This document shows, piece by piece, positions 41,372 through 50,293 of a DNA stretch of 64,000 nt. Both the position numbers and the translations under genes were made by a program. The DNA is from Plut-88900 sp965116945 (GTDB lineage Bacteria > Chloroflexota > Dehalococcoidia > Plut-88900). Location of the stretch: the NCBI GenBank assembly GCA_965116945.1, contig OZ220734.1, positions 1,054,001-1,118,000 on the forward strand, read 5' to 3'. The notes under the pieces are model-generated. The model saw only the letters and a list, made by a program, of their open reading frames with translations, was not told where the DNA came from and did not search any database. Position 1 is the first letter of the stretch; every line of letters begins with the position of its first letter.

Positions 41372-42520
41372 ATGGATAAGACCATGCCACCCAAATTCGT
41401 TGACATAGACGGCCACATCATGGAGCCCGCAAACCTGTGGCTCGACTACATCGACCCGGAATACCGGGACCACGCCCTGCGCATTTCCCTCGACGAGAAT
41501 GGCCTTGAATACCTGGACGTGGACGGCAGCATGTCATACTTCGGGAGAGGGGGCTCCCTCGGCGCGCTGGGAGCCATCGGCCGGGACGTGAGGCCCTATC
41601 TGGAGCCGGGTCGAATCTCGTGGGACGAGGCGATGAGCAGGGTACCGGGCGGCTACCTCCCCGAGGAGCGGGTCAAGGTAATGGACACCGAGCGGATCGA
41701 CATCACCTTGGTCTATCCCTCCCTCGGGCTCATGTGGGAGTACGACTGCGCCGACTACAAGGTCGCCGCGGCAAACTGCCGGGCCTACAACGATTGGGTC
41801 TTCGACTTCTGCGGCGCCGCCCCCGACCGCCTGGTCCCCGTGGCCCACGTCCCCATGGGCGATGTGGTTGAGGCGATCAAAGAGATGAAAAGGACCGCCG
41901 CCCTCGGTGCCAGGGCGGTGATGGTCGGCTCGGATTTCCACGAGGGCCGCACCTACGGCCACTCCTACTACGACCCCTTCTGGGCAGAGGCCCAGGCACT
42001 GGACATGCCCATTACCATCCACCCGTCGACGGGCAAAGGGTCCCTGACAGCTCTGGCGTATCCCAACAGGGAGGAGCTGACAGTATGGTGGCTGAACGTC
42101 AATGGTGGCGAGAACGTGAAAATGAACTTCACCAGCCTCCTTAACCACGGCACGTTTGACAAGTTTCCCGACCTCAAAGTCGTACTCCTGGAGTCGGGCA
42201 TCGGGTGGCTGGTGTGGTGGATGGACAGGCTGGACGAGAAATTCCAGATCAATGGTTTCACCACACCCATGAAGGAAGTCCCGAGCACCTACTTCAAGCG
42301 CCAGGGGTTTATTTCCATGGACCCCGACGAGCGTCTTGCGAAGTTCAGCATCGAAATCCTCGGCGCCGACAAATTCATGTGGGCCTTCGATTTCCCCCAC
42401 TCCGACTCCATCCTCAACCCGGTCAGCGAGCTTGAAGAAAACCTCGCCGGCCTGCCGGAGGAAGACCAGCTGAAGGTTTTCGGCGGAAACGCCGTAGAAC
42501 TGTACAAGCTGGGAGTCTAG
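41372..42520 (+). CDS. Amidohydrolase_2-family protein, tandem paralogue 1
   Basis: 382 residues from ATG 41372 (in-frame TTG six bases upstream rejected). A TIM-barrel metal hydrolase/decarboxylase of the ACMSD-like group: KFVDIDGHIMEPANLW at the first strand, MPITIHPSTGKGS with a metal His, LLESGIGWLVWWMDRLDEKF and a late FAFDFPHSDSILNP-type segment with the Asp. The canonical first HxH is replaced by DGH. It is one of three adjacent near-identical paralogues. Related enzymes decarboxylate or hydrolyse aromatic acids; the substrate is unknown. Confidence 0.87.
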   Translation: MDKTMPPKFVDIDGHIMEPANLWLDYIDPEYRDHALRISLDENGLEYLDVDGSMSYFGRGGSLGALGAIGRDVRPYLEPGRISWDEAMSRVPGGYLPEERVKVMDTERIDITLVYPSLGLMWEYDCADYKVAAANCRAYNDWVFDFCGAAPDRLVPVAHVPMGDVVEAIKEMKRTAALGARAVMVGSDFHEGRTYGHSYYDPFWAEAQALDMPITIHPSTGKGSLTALAYPNREELTVWWLNVNGGENVKMNFTSLLNHGTFDKFPDLKVVLLESGIGWLVWWMDRLDEKFQINGFTTPMKEVPSTYFKRQGFISMDPDERLAKFSIEILGADKFMWAFDFPHSDSILNPVSELEENLAGLPEEDQLKVFGGNAVELYKLGV

Positions 42521-42619
42521 CCACGAGATTCTCCCTAACGTCGTTCTTTTCGTCCCGTCACCTCGGACCCCGACCGGTGATCCTTCCTCCGATGAGGCGC
42601 AGTAAGCGTAAAGTCCTCA

Positions 42620-42648
42620 TTGTCCCCACCCCTGATGTTGGGTAACAT
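42620..42648 (+). promoter_or_regulatory. Promoter of amidohydrolase paralogue 2
   Basis: TTGTCC (42620-42625), a 17-bp spacer, TAACAT (42643-42648). The same layout is found upstream of paralogue 3 at 44036-44064. Confidence 0.6.
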
Positions 42649-42690
42649 TCCCTCCAATCGTCAGGCGCATTGTAGCTAAGGAGACTGGAG

Positions 42691-43821
42691 ATGAGCCCAA
42701 CCTTCATCGACATAGACGGCCACATCACGGAGCCCGCGAACCTCTGGCAGGACTATATAGACCCCGAGTACCGTGACCACGCCATCAAGATCTCCAGAGA
42801 CGAAAACGGGCTTGAGTACGTGGACGTTGACGGCAACAAGGCGTTCCTGGCCAGGGATGGGGCCTTCGGGGCTCTGGGCGCCATCGGCAAGGACGTGCGG
42901 CCCTACCTGGAACCCGGGCGCATCTCCTGGGACGACGCCATGGTCCCCGGCGGCTACATAGCCTCCGAGAGGGCCAAGGTGATGGACCAGGAGCGGATTG
43001 ACATGACCCTGGTCTATCCCTCCCTCGGCCTGGTCTGGGAGTACGACTGCGACGACCCGAAAGTTGCCGCCGCCAATTGCCGGGCATACAACGACTGGGT
43101 CTTCGACTTCTGCAGCGGGGCCCCGACACGTCTCATCCCAGTGGCCCACATCCCGATGGCCGACGTGGACGAGGCGATCAAGGAGATGAAAAGGACCGCG
43201 GCCCTCGGGGCCAAGGCCATGATGCTCGGCTCCGACTGCGAACCGGGAAGGCCCTACGGCCACCCTTACTTCGACCCCCTGTGGGCGGAAGCCGAGGCCC
43301 TGTACATGCCCATGACCATTCATCCTGCCACGGGGCGCAATTCCGTCTCGGCGGTGGCCTACCCTGAGGTCGAGGACCTGACCGCCTGGTGGATCTTCCT
43401 CTACGGCGGGGAGACGGTCAAGCTCAACTTCAGCAGCTACTTCAACCACGGCACTTTCGACAAGTTCCCCGACCTGAAAGTCGTCATCCTCGAGTCCGGC
43501 GTAGGGTGGATAGTCTGGTGGCTCGACCGCATGGACGAGAAGTTCGAGATCAACGGTTTCACCACCCCCATGAAGGAAATCCCCAGCTCCTATTTCAAGC
43601 GCCAGTGCTTCATATCCATGGACCCGGATGAGCGCCTTGCCAAGTTCAGCATCGAAATCCTGGGCGCCGACAGGTTTATGTGGGCCTACGACTTCCCCCA
43701 CTCCGACTCCATCCTCGACCCGGTTAATGAGCTTGAAAAGAACCTCGCCGACCTTCCGGAAGAAGACCAGCAAAAAGTGTTCGCCGGCAACGCGATAGAG
43801 CTGTACAACCTGGCAATGTAG
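42691..43821 (+). CDS. Amidohydrolase_2-family protein, tandem paralogue 2
   Basis: 376 residues, with AAGGAGACTGGAG before the ATG. Same motifs as paralogue 1: FIDIDGHITEPANLWQDYID, MPMTIHPATGRNS, ILESGVGWIVWWLDRMDEKF and YDFPHSDSILDPVNEL. It is closest to paralogue 3; both share SERAKVMD.ERIDMTLVYPS and the promoter design. Separate promoters and repeat-containing gaps suggest independent control rather than one operon. Confidence 0.87.
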   Translation: MSPTFIDIDGHITEPANLWQDYIDPEYRDHAIKISRDENGLEYVDVDGNKAFLARDGAFGALGAIGKDVRPYLEPGRISWDDAMVPGGYIASERAKVMDQERIDMTLVYPSLGLVWEYDCDDPKVAAANCRAYNDWVFDFCSGAPTRLIPVAHIPMADVDEAIKEMKRTAALGAKAMMLGSDCEPGRPYGHPYFDPLWAEAEALYMPMTIHPATGRNSVSAVAYPEVEDLTAWWIFLYGGETVKLNFSSYFNHGTFDKFPDLKVVILESGVGWIVWWLDRMDEKFEINGFTTPMKEIPSSYFKRQCFISMDPDERLAKFSIEILGADRFMWAYDFPHSDSILDPVNELEKNLADLPEEDQQKVFAGNAIELYNLAM

Positions 43822-43859
43822 AAAGAATCACCCTCCCCTTCAAAAGACCCTCGCCTAAC

Positions 43860-43965
43860 CGTCATTCCCGACTCCGATCGGGCTGTAAGTGCGCCTTAGG
43901 CGTGAATCCATCCCCTGGTGGTGGGGCCGCTCATGCTGAGCGTAGTCGAAGTATGAGCGGGGGGG
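43860..43965 (+). repeat. Family C with micro-insert, then family B
   Basis: Family C at about 43860-43918 is interrupted after GATCGGG by 22 bp (starts CTGTAAGTG, CGCC-TTA-GGCG hairpin, ends GTG) before AATCCATCC resumes; the empty form is at about 19989-20022. Family B follows with arms GCTCATGC / GTATGAGC. Confidence 0.85.
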
Positions 43966-44035
43966 GTGGGCGCCCCTTGACCCAGTTACTCAAAGGACTC
44001 GTCAAGAGAGAAGCAACTGAAGTCTGAAATTCGCG

Positions 44036-44064
44036 TTGTGCCCACCGTGAATGTGCAGTAACAT
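44036..44064 (+). promoter_or_regulatory. Promoter of amidohydrolase paralogue 3
   Basis: TTGTGC (44036-44041), a 17-bp spacer, TAACAT (44059-44064), followed by ATTCCCGACAATC. It is matched almost base for base by the promoter before paralogue 2. Confidence 0.6.
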
Positions 44065-44107
44065 TCCCGACAATCATCGGACACCCCGTTAGTCAAGGAG
44101 TCAGCAG

Positions 44108-45238
44108 ATGAACGCCACCTTCGTCGACATAGACGGTCACATCATGGAGCCTTCGAACCTGTGGCAGGACTACATCGACCCCGAGTACCGGGACCACGCT
44201 CTCAAGATTTCCAAGGACGAAGACGGCCTTGAATACTTGAACGTGGACGGGAAAAAGTCCTTCTTCGGACGGGGTGGTGCCCTCGGGGCCCTCGGTGCGA
44301 TTGGTAAGGACGTGCGCCCCTACTTGGAGCCCGGCCGAATCTCTTGGGACGACGCCATGGTCCCCGGCGGCTATATAGGCTCAGAGCGGGCCAAAGTCAT
44401 GGACGATGAACGTATAGACATGACCCTTGTCTACCCCTCCCTCGGCCTTCTCTGGGAGTATGACTGCCCCGACGTAAAGATTGCCGCTGCCAACTGCCGG
44501 GCCTACAATGACTGGGTCTTCGACTTCTGCAGCGAAGCCCCCACCCGACTCATCCCCGTGGCCCATATCCCGATGGGCGACGTCGACGAAGCGATCAAAG
44601 AGATGAAGAGGACCGCGGCCCTGGGGGCCAAGGCCATGATGATGGGCTCGGACTGCAGCCCCGGCAGGCCCTACGGCCACCCCTACTTCGACCCCCTGTG
44701 GGAAGAGGCCGTGGCCCTGGACATGCCCATGACCATACACCCGTCCACCGGACAAAACTCCGTCACGGCAGTAGCATACCCGAACCCCGAGGACCAGACC
44801 CCCTGGTGGCTCTTCCTCTACGGCGGCGAGACCGTAAAGCTCAACTTCAGCAGCTATTTCAACCACGGCACCTTTGACAGGTTCCCCGACCTTAAAGTAG
44901 TCGTCCTGGAATCGGGTGTTGGGTGGCTTGTCTGGTGGCTGGACCGCATGGACGAGAAGTTCGAAGTCAACGGCTTCACCACTCCCATGAAGGAGATTCC
45001 CAGCACCTACTTCAAGCGCCAGGCCTTCATATCCATGGACCCCGACGAAAGACTTGCCCCGCTCAGCATAGATATTCTGGGCGCCGACAGGTTCATGTGG
45101 GCCTACGACTTCCCCCACTCCGACTCCATCCTCGATCCCGTGAACGAACTGGAGAAGAATCTCGGCCACCTGTCGGAGGCAGACCAGCAGAAGGTGTTCG
45201 GCGGCAACGCTCTGGAGTTGTACAAGCTGGCTTCCTAG
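44108..45238 (+). CDS. Amidohydrolase_2-family protein, tandem paralogue 3
   Basis: 376 residues, with CAAGGAGTCAGCAG before the ATG. FVDIDGHIMEPSNLWQDYID, MPMTIHPSTGQNS, LESGVGWLVWWLDRMDEKF and WAYDFPHSDSILDP are intact. It differs from paralogue 2 mostly in the middle loop (KKSFFGRGGALG) and late helices. All catalytic positions seen in the other copies are kept, so each copy probably makes a working enzyme with a somewhat different substrate range. Confidence 0.87.
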   Translation: MNATFVDIDGHIMEPSNLWQDYIDPEYRDHALKISKDEDGLEYLNVDGKKSFFGRGGALGALGAIGKDVRPYLEPGRISWDDAMVPGGYIGSERAKVMDDERIDMTLVYPSLGLLWEYDCPDVKIAAANCRAYNDWVFDFCSEAPTRLIPVAHIPMGDVDEAIKEMKRTAALGAKAMMMGSDCSPGRPYGHPYFDPLWEEAVALDMPMTIHPSTGQNSVTAVAYPNPEDQTPWWLFLYGGETVKLNFSSYFNHGTFDRFPDLKVVVLESGVGWLVWWLDRMDEKFEVNGFTTPMKEIPSTYFKRQAFISMDPDERLAPLSIDILGADRFMWAYDFPHSDSILDPVNELEKNLGHLSEADQQKVFGGNALELYKLAS

Positions 45239-45294
45239 GGCTTGGATTCCCCCACTACCGTCCGTCCTAACAAAGAACTGGGAGGTGAGCAAAC

Positions 45295-46440
45295 GTGTCC
45301 GCGCTCAGACTTATCGACATAGATAGCCACGTCCTCGAACCCCCCGACCTCTGGACTGAAAACATCGAGCCCCAGTACAGGGACCGTGCCCTCCGCTTCG
45401 AAAAGGACGAGAAGGGCTGGGAATACATGTGCGTGGACAACCAGCACCACCACGGCTACTTCCTGGACGGCGGGATTTTTGGAAGAGCGGGCGCAGGCCA
45501 ACCCAACCCCCCGCACCCCATCGAGGACTACCTGACCCCCGGCAAGGTCGGCTACGCCGAGGGTAGACCCCCCGGCGCCTATGACCCCGACGAACACGTC
45601 AAGGTTCTCGATCAGCGCGGCATCGATACTGTCATCCTCTACCCCACCCTCGGCCTCACCTGGGAAACCGTCTGCCCGGATCCGGCCCTCGCATTGGCCT
45701 ACGCCCGGGTCTACAACGATTGGATCGCCGGCTTCTGCGCCACCAGCCCCGACCGTCTCGCCCACGTGGCCCACGTTCCACTGCGTGATATCGAAGGCGC
45801 CGTGAAAGAAGTGCGCCGGGTGAAGGGGCAGGGGGCCAGGGGTCTGATGATCTACGGCCGCCCCACCAACGGCGGCTCCTACGGCGACTCTTTCTTCGAT
45901 CCGCTGTGGGACGTTTGCCAGGAGCTCAATCTGCCCGTGTCCCTGCACGCCACCGGCAACCCCAAGTACTTCGGCAACGAGCTTTATCCACAGGCCGACC
46001 ACACCGTCACCTGGTGGGTCTACATGTGGGCGGCGGAAGACGTCAAGCTCGGCTTTACCACCTTCTTCCAGGGCGGCGTCTTCGAGCGATTCCCCGGTTT
46101 CAAACTGGTGGTCACAGAGTCTGGAAGCGGATGGCTGCCCCATTGGCTGGAGCGTATGGACGAATACTATGAGATATTCGGCTTCACCACCGGCATGAAA
46201 ATGAAGCCGACAGACTACTTCAAGCGTCAGTGCTGGATCGACATGGAGCCCGAGGAAAAAGAAGCCCATCGCCCCATCCAACTTCTCGGCGCCGACAAAT
46301 TCCTCTGGGCAGGAGACTTCCCCCACAGCGACTCCAGCGCCGACCCCGTAGGCGAACTCAAGGAAAACCTATCATCTTTGCCAGAGCCCGACCAGTGCAA
46401 AATCATGGGCGAAAACGCCATCGCCCTCTACGGCCTGTAG
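45295..46440 (+). CDS. Amidohydrolase_2-family protein, divergent paralogue 4
   Basis: 381 residues from GTG 45295 with GGGAGGTGAG upstream. It starts LRLIDIDSHVLEPPDLWTEN, giving DSH at the first metal strand rather than DGH. Later PVSLHATGNPKYFG (metal His), VTESGSGWLPHWLERMDEYY and FLWAGDFPHSDSSADP. It is only distantly similar to the three preceding copies. It shares their overall architecture and probably a related aromatic or carboxylated substrate. Confidence 0.86.
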   Translation: MSALRLIDIDSHVLEPPDLWTENIEPQYRDRALRFEKDEKGWEYMCVDNQHHHGYFLDGGIFGRAGAGQPNPPHPIEDYLTPGKVGYAEGRPPGAYDPDEHVKVLDQRGIDTVILYPTLGLTWETVCPDPALALAYARVYNDWIAGFCATSPDRLAHVAHVPLRDIEGAVKEVRRVKGQGARGLMIYGRPTNGGSYGDSFFDPLWDVCQELNLPVSLHATGNPKYFGNELYPQADHTVTWWVYMWAAEDVKLGFTTFFQGGVFERFPGFKLVVTESGSGWLPHWLERMDEYYEIFGFTTGMKMKPTDYFKRQCWIDMEPEEKEAHRPIQLLGADKFLWAGDFPHSDSSADPVGELKENLSSLPEPDQCKIMGENAIALYGL

Positions 46441-46483
46441 CTGCCGCCACATTCCCCTCAAGAACCTTTGAAATCCCTCAACT

Positions 46484-46532
46484 GGTGGGGCTGGGCCGCT
46501 CATGCTGAGGCCCTCGAAGTATGAGCGGGGGG
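46484..46532 (+). repeat. Family B hairpin
   Basis: GGGCCGCTCATGCTGAGG core with right arm GTATGAGCGGGG; CTCAT pairs with ATGAG. It lies between amidohydrolase 4 and the first formamidase. Confidence 0.75.
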
Positions 46533-46649
46533 GTGACCGAGACCGTGCGCCGGATTAGAGACGATGTCGAAGTCCGTGTCCGAGATATGCTCTCCGGCAT
46601 GGGTAATACCCCCGCCGGCTGACCGCAGGGCGGCTCTGAAGGAGGCAAC

Positions 46650-47756
46650 ATGAAAACCATAGAGATGGACTTCTCAAAAAGGTGCTGGGAGGAAGAAGGC
46701 AAGGTGCACAACCGCTGGCACCCCGACATACCCCCCGCCCTGGAAGTCGACCCCGGGGAAGAAGTCTACCTCCAGACCCGCGACGCCCTCGACGGCCAGA
46801 TCATCTGGGATTCGACGCTGGACGATGTGCCGAACATCGATGGTGGCGTAGTCCACCCCATGACCGGGCCCGTCTACGTCAAGGGCGCAAAACCCGGTGA
46901 CCTCCTTGAGATCGACATCATCGACATCATGCCCGGGACCTTTGGTTTCACCGGCATCCTGCCCCACTTCGGCTTCCTCTCGGACCTGTTCACCGACCCC
47001 TTCCTCGTCAAATGGTCGATGGACGGAAAGCACGCGGTGTCAGAGCAGCTGCCCGGCGTCCGGATTCCCGAGGCCTCTTTCATGGGCACCATCGGCGTCG
47101 CTCCGTCCCGCGCCCTCCTCGAAGAATGCCGGGAACGCGAGGCCCGCGCCGCCGAGGCCGGAGGCGTAGCCGAACCCCCCGACAAATCAGGCGCCGCGCC
47201 CACCTGGGAACCCGTCGCCTCCGAAGGACTGCGGACCATTCCGCCCCGTGAAAACGGCGGCAATATGGACATCAAGCAGCTTACAAAGGGTGTGCGGCTC
47301 CTCTGCCCCGTCTTCGTGGAAGGCGGCATGTTCTCCTGCGGCGACGGACACTTCGCCCAGGGAGACGGCGAGACCTGTGGCACCGCCGTGGAGATGGCTG
47401 CAGCCATCCACGCCCGTTTCCGCATTAGAGAGGGCGCCGCCGAGAGAGGAAACATACGCTTCCCCATCTTCGAATCCGATACCTACTGGACCTCCCCTGA
47501 GATGGCTGCCCCCAAGCGCTTCATCGCAACCACCGGCATGCCCATCGAAAACGGCCGCAACGAGTCAGGTAACATCACCCTCGCCACCCGACAGGCCCTG
47601 CTGAACATGATAGACCTGCTGGAAGGTCGGGGCTTCACCCGGGAGCAGGCCTATTGCATAACCAGCGTCGCCGTCGACTTCAAGGTCAGCGAAATCGTGG
47701 ACCTGCCCAACGTATGCGTGTCTGCTTTTCTGCCGTTAGACATATTTGAAGGTTAG
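46650..47756 (+). CDS. Acetamidase/formamidase family protein, copy 1
   Basis: 368 residues of the FmdA/AmdA family. NRWHPDIPPALEVDPGEEVY, VHPMTGPVYVKGAKPGDLLE and GTIGVAP are N-terminal signatures. ENGGNMDIKQLTKGVRLLCPVF then GGMFSCGDGHFAQGDGE form the catalytic core, and the C-terminal DFKVSEIVDLPNVCVSAFLP is typical. It releases ammonia from formamide or short amides. GAAGGAGGCAAC precedes the ATG. It is followed after 13 bp by a close paralogue. Confidence 0.92.
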   Translation: MKTIEMDFSKRCWEEEGKVHNRWHPDIPPALEVDPGEEVYLQTRDALDGQIIWDSTLDDVPNIDGGVVHPMTGPVYVKGAKPGDLLEIDIIDIMPGTFGFTGILPHFGFLSDLFTDPFLVKWSMDGKHAVSEQLPGVRIPEASFMGTIGVAPSRALLEECREREARAAEAGGVAEPPDKSGAAPTWEPVASEGLRTIPPRENGGNMDIKQLTKGVRLLCPVFVEGGMFSCGDGHFAQGDGETCGTAVEMAAAIHARFRIREGAAERGNIRFPIFESDTYWTSPEMAAPKRFIATTGMPIENGRNESGNITLATRQALLNMIDLLEGRGFTREQAYCITSVAVDFKVSEIVDLPNVCVSAFLPLDIFEG

Positions 47757-47769
47757 GGAGAAGGGAATT

Positions 47770-48876
47770 ATGAAGACCATAGAGCTGGATTATTCCAAGA
47801 GGTGCGGTGACGAGCCCGAGAAATGCCACAACCGCTGGCACCCCGACATCCCCCCCGCCCTCGAGGTCGACCCCGGGGAAGAGGTCTACATGCAGACCCG
47901 GGACGCCTCCGACGGCCAGTGCACCCCCGACTCCACGTCTGAGTCCCTCATGGGCTTCAGTCGTGACGTCGTACATCCCCTAACGGGCCCCGTCTACGTC
48001 AAAGGCGCCAGGCCCGGCGACCTGCTGGAAATCGACATTATCGACATTGTGCCGGGGACTTTTGGCTTCACTTCCATCAAGCCGGGCTTCGGCTTCCTCG
48101 CCGACCTCTACACCGAGCCCTTCCTCGCCAAGTGGTCGATGGACGGCAAGCACGCTGTCTCGGAGCAGGTCCCGGGCGTCCGTGTCCCCGAGTCCTCCTT
48201 CATGGGAACCATTGGAGTAGCCCCCTCCCGCGCTTTGCTGGAAGAGTGCCGAGAGCGGGAGGCCCGCGCCGCAGAGGCCGGCGGCACGGCCCTTCCCCCG
48301 AACAAAATGGGTGCCGTCCCCTCCTGGGACCCCGTCGCCTCCGAAGGTCTCAGGACCATGCCACCCCGTGAGAACGGCGGGAACATGGACATCAGGCAAC
48401 TCACAAAGGGCGTCCGGCTTCTGTGCCCCGTATTCGTTGACGGTGGTCTGTTCTCCGCAGGCGACGCCCACTTCGCCCAGGGAGACAGCGAATGCTGCGG
48501 CACCGCCATCGAAATGTCGGCGGCCATACATGCCAGGTTCCGCATCAGGGAGGGCGCCGCCGAGAGAGGCAACATCCGCTTCCCCATCTTCGAGTCGGAC
48601 ACCTACTGGACCTCCCCCGAGATCGCAGCACCCAAGCGCTTCATCGCCACCACCGGCATGCCCATCGCCGACGGGAAGAACGAGTCTGGCAACGTGACCC
48701 TCGCCACCCGACAGGCCCTCCTCAACATGGTCAGCCTGCTCATGGACCGGGGCTACAGCCGGGAGCAGGCCTACGTCATCTGCAGCGTTGCCGTGGACTT
48801 CAAGGTCAGCGAGGTTGTGGACCTACCCAACGTCTGCGTCTCAGCCTTCCTCCCCCTGGACATCTTCGATTCATAG
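47770..48876 (+). CDS. Acetamidase/formamidase family protein, copy 2
   Basis: 368 residues, same length as copy 1 and highly similar throughout (ENGGNMDIRQLTKGVRLLCPVF; GNIRFPIFESDTYWTSPE identical). It differs near residues 55-70 (SDGQCTPDSTSESLMGFSR) and at GGLFSAGDAHFAQGDSECCG, where copy 1 has CGDG. ATG 47770 matches the copy 1 start, with AGAAGGGAATT upstream. Tandem duplication with divergence in the active-site region suggests different amide substrates; both are in one transcription unit. Confidence 0.92.
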   Translation: MKTIELDYSKRCGDEPEKCHNRWHPDIPPALEVDPGEEVYMQTRDASDGQCTPDSTSESLMGFSRDVVHPLTGPVYVKGARPGDLLEIDIIDIVPGTFGFTSIKPGFGFLADLYTEPFLAKWSMDGKHAVSEQVPGVRVPESSFMGTIGVAPSRALLEECREREARAAEAGGTALPPNKMGAVPSWDPVASEGLRTMPPRENGGNMDIRQLTKGVRLLCPVFVDGGLFSAGDAHFAQGDSECCGTAIEMSAAIHARFRIREGAAERGNIRFPIFESDTYWTSPEIAAPKRFIATTGMPIADGKNESGNVTLATRQALLNMVSLLMDRGYSREQAYVICSVAVDFKVSEVVDLPNVCVSAFLPLDIFDS

Positions 48877-48899
48877 GCCTCCTGTCCCCCAGGCTACCT

Positions 48900-49038
48900 G
48901 TTACACCTGTCATCCCGATGCCCCGCGAGGAATCTCGGGCGGGGTTCCCTGATTGAAGCCCCGAGCGGTTTTGGGTAGAATCGGGCGGCGGATGGAGGTG
49001 CATTGGGGTTCGCTGTTACATCTTACTGGAGGCATCCT
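48900..49038 (+). repeat. Family D repeat with uninterrupted junction
   Basis: CATCCCGATGCCCCGCGAGGAATCTCGGG at about 48910-48938 is an empty-site version; the copy at 61650-61695 carries a 22-bp insert at GCGAGG^AATCTC. The rest of the gap has TGGAGG before the next start. Confidence 0.7.
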
Positions 49039-50130
49039 TTGAAGTTTGAACGAGTTATTTCCGCCGACTCCCACGTTGTCGAGCCCACCGACCTGTGGTG
49101 GAACGCCATAGGCTCGAAGTTCGGCGAACGCACGCCCAGAATCGTCAACGAGTACCTAGGCAAAAAGGGCCGCTTCTTCTACACCGGCGCCCAGTACCTC
49201 AAGATCGACGAGACCGAGGGCGAGATGTCGAACATGGGGGAACTCGGAGACGCGGGCAAGGACCCGGCTGTACGTGTGCGCTTCCAGCAGGAGGCAAAGG
49301 TGGAAGCGGAAGTCCTCAACCCCACCCTCATGATGCTCGCCATGCAGGGCCGAGACCGCGAGGTCGTCCGAGCCGCCTCCCAGGCCTACAACGATTGGCT
49401 TGCCGAGTTCGTATCCTACAGCCCCGGCACCTTGATCGGTATCGGCGCAATTCCCATGGAGGACGTTGACTGGGGCCTCGCAGAGCTGGAACGCATATCG
49501 AAGAAGGGCCTCAAGGGCGCGATGATCAACGTCGTACCCCCCGAGGGCTCGAAACCCTACAGGCACAAATACTACGACCCCTTCTGGGCGGCAGCCGAGG
49601 ACGCCGGTATAGCCATCACCCTCCACTCCATAACCGGCCGGGTCCCCGACCCCCTCCACTTCCACACCAGGGAGGACATGGAGCGCGCCCCGAGCACCTG
49701 GGTCGACCTCTTCCTCGAACTCACAACCACCCTTGCCGACGACTTCATCTTCGGCAAGATCCTTGACCGCTTTCCCAAGCTGAAACTCATCTGCGCCGAG
49801 TGGGAGATCTCCTGGGTGCCCATGTTCATGTTCCGCATGGACCAGGTCCAGGGTGCCGCCGCCCACCGGATGCCCATGGAGAAGCTGGACCTGCTCGCCA
49901 GCGACTACATCAAGAAACGCATGTGGCACGGCATGATCGACGACCCCTTCGGCAGGGAAGCCGTGCGACACATCGGCGCCGACGGCGTGATGTGGGGCTC
50001 CGACTTCCCCCACATCCGCTCCATAGGTCTCGACGCCCACGCCTCCCTGGAGCGCATCCTTGACGGCCTCACCACCGAAGAGCAGGAAAAGCTGATCGGT
50101 GGCAACGTCGCCAAGGTCCACGGGTTGTAA
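49039..50130 (+). CDS. Amidohydrolase_2-family protein, paralogue 5
   Basis: 363 residues from TTG 49039, chosen for ACTGGAGG 7 nt upstream. FERVISADSHVVEPTDLWWN holds the first metal strand (DSH), IAITLHSITGRV the metal His, KLICAEWEISWVPMFMFRMD, and VMWGSDFPHIRSIG the Asp-Pro-His segment. A middle GTLIGIGAIPMEDVDWGLAEL is the usual ACMSD-like pattern. It is the most divergent of the five barrels and close to those found beside LLM oxidoreductases. Confidence 0.87.
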   Translation: MKFERVISADSHVVEPTDLWWNAIGSKFGERTPRIVNEYLGKKGRFFYTGAQYLKIDETEGEMSNMGELGDAGKDPAVRVRFQQEAKVEAEVLNPTLMMLAMQGRDREVVRAASQAYNDWLAEFVSYSPGTLIGIGAIPMEDVDWGLAELERISKKGLKGAMINVVPPEGSKPYRHKYYDPFWAAAEDAGIAITLHSITGRVPDPLHFHTREDMERAPSTWVDLFLELTTTLADDFIFGKILDRFPKLKLICAEWEISWVPMFMFRMDQVQGAAAHRMPMEKLDLLASDYIKKRMWHGMIDDPFGREAVRHIGADGVMWGSDFPHIRSIGLDAHASLERILDGLTTEEQEKLIGGNVAKVHGL

Positions 50131-50181
50131 ACGTAATCCCGCTCCACTCCCTCGCCAAGGGGTTGATCGGAGAGGTCCAGT

Positions 50182-50220
50182 CCCCTCTCCCTTGACGGGA
50201 GAGGGCTAGGGTGAGGGTGA
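50182..50220 (+). repeat. Short CCCTCTCCCTTGACGGGAGAGGG hairpin
   Basis: CCCTCTCCCTT pairs with GGGAGAGGG, followed by CTAGGGTGAGGGTGA. Like the copies at 22300 and 55383, it resembles the distal half of family A without the variable stem. Confidence 0.75.
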
Positions 50221-50293
50221 GTAAAGATTTGAAGGGCAGCAAGTAAGGCCTATGCTAGGCAACAAAGGACCTTAACCAACAGGAGAACCTGCA

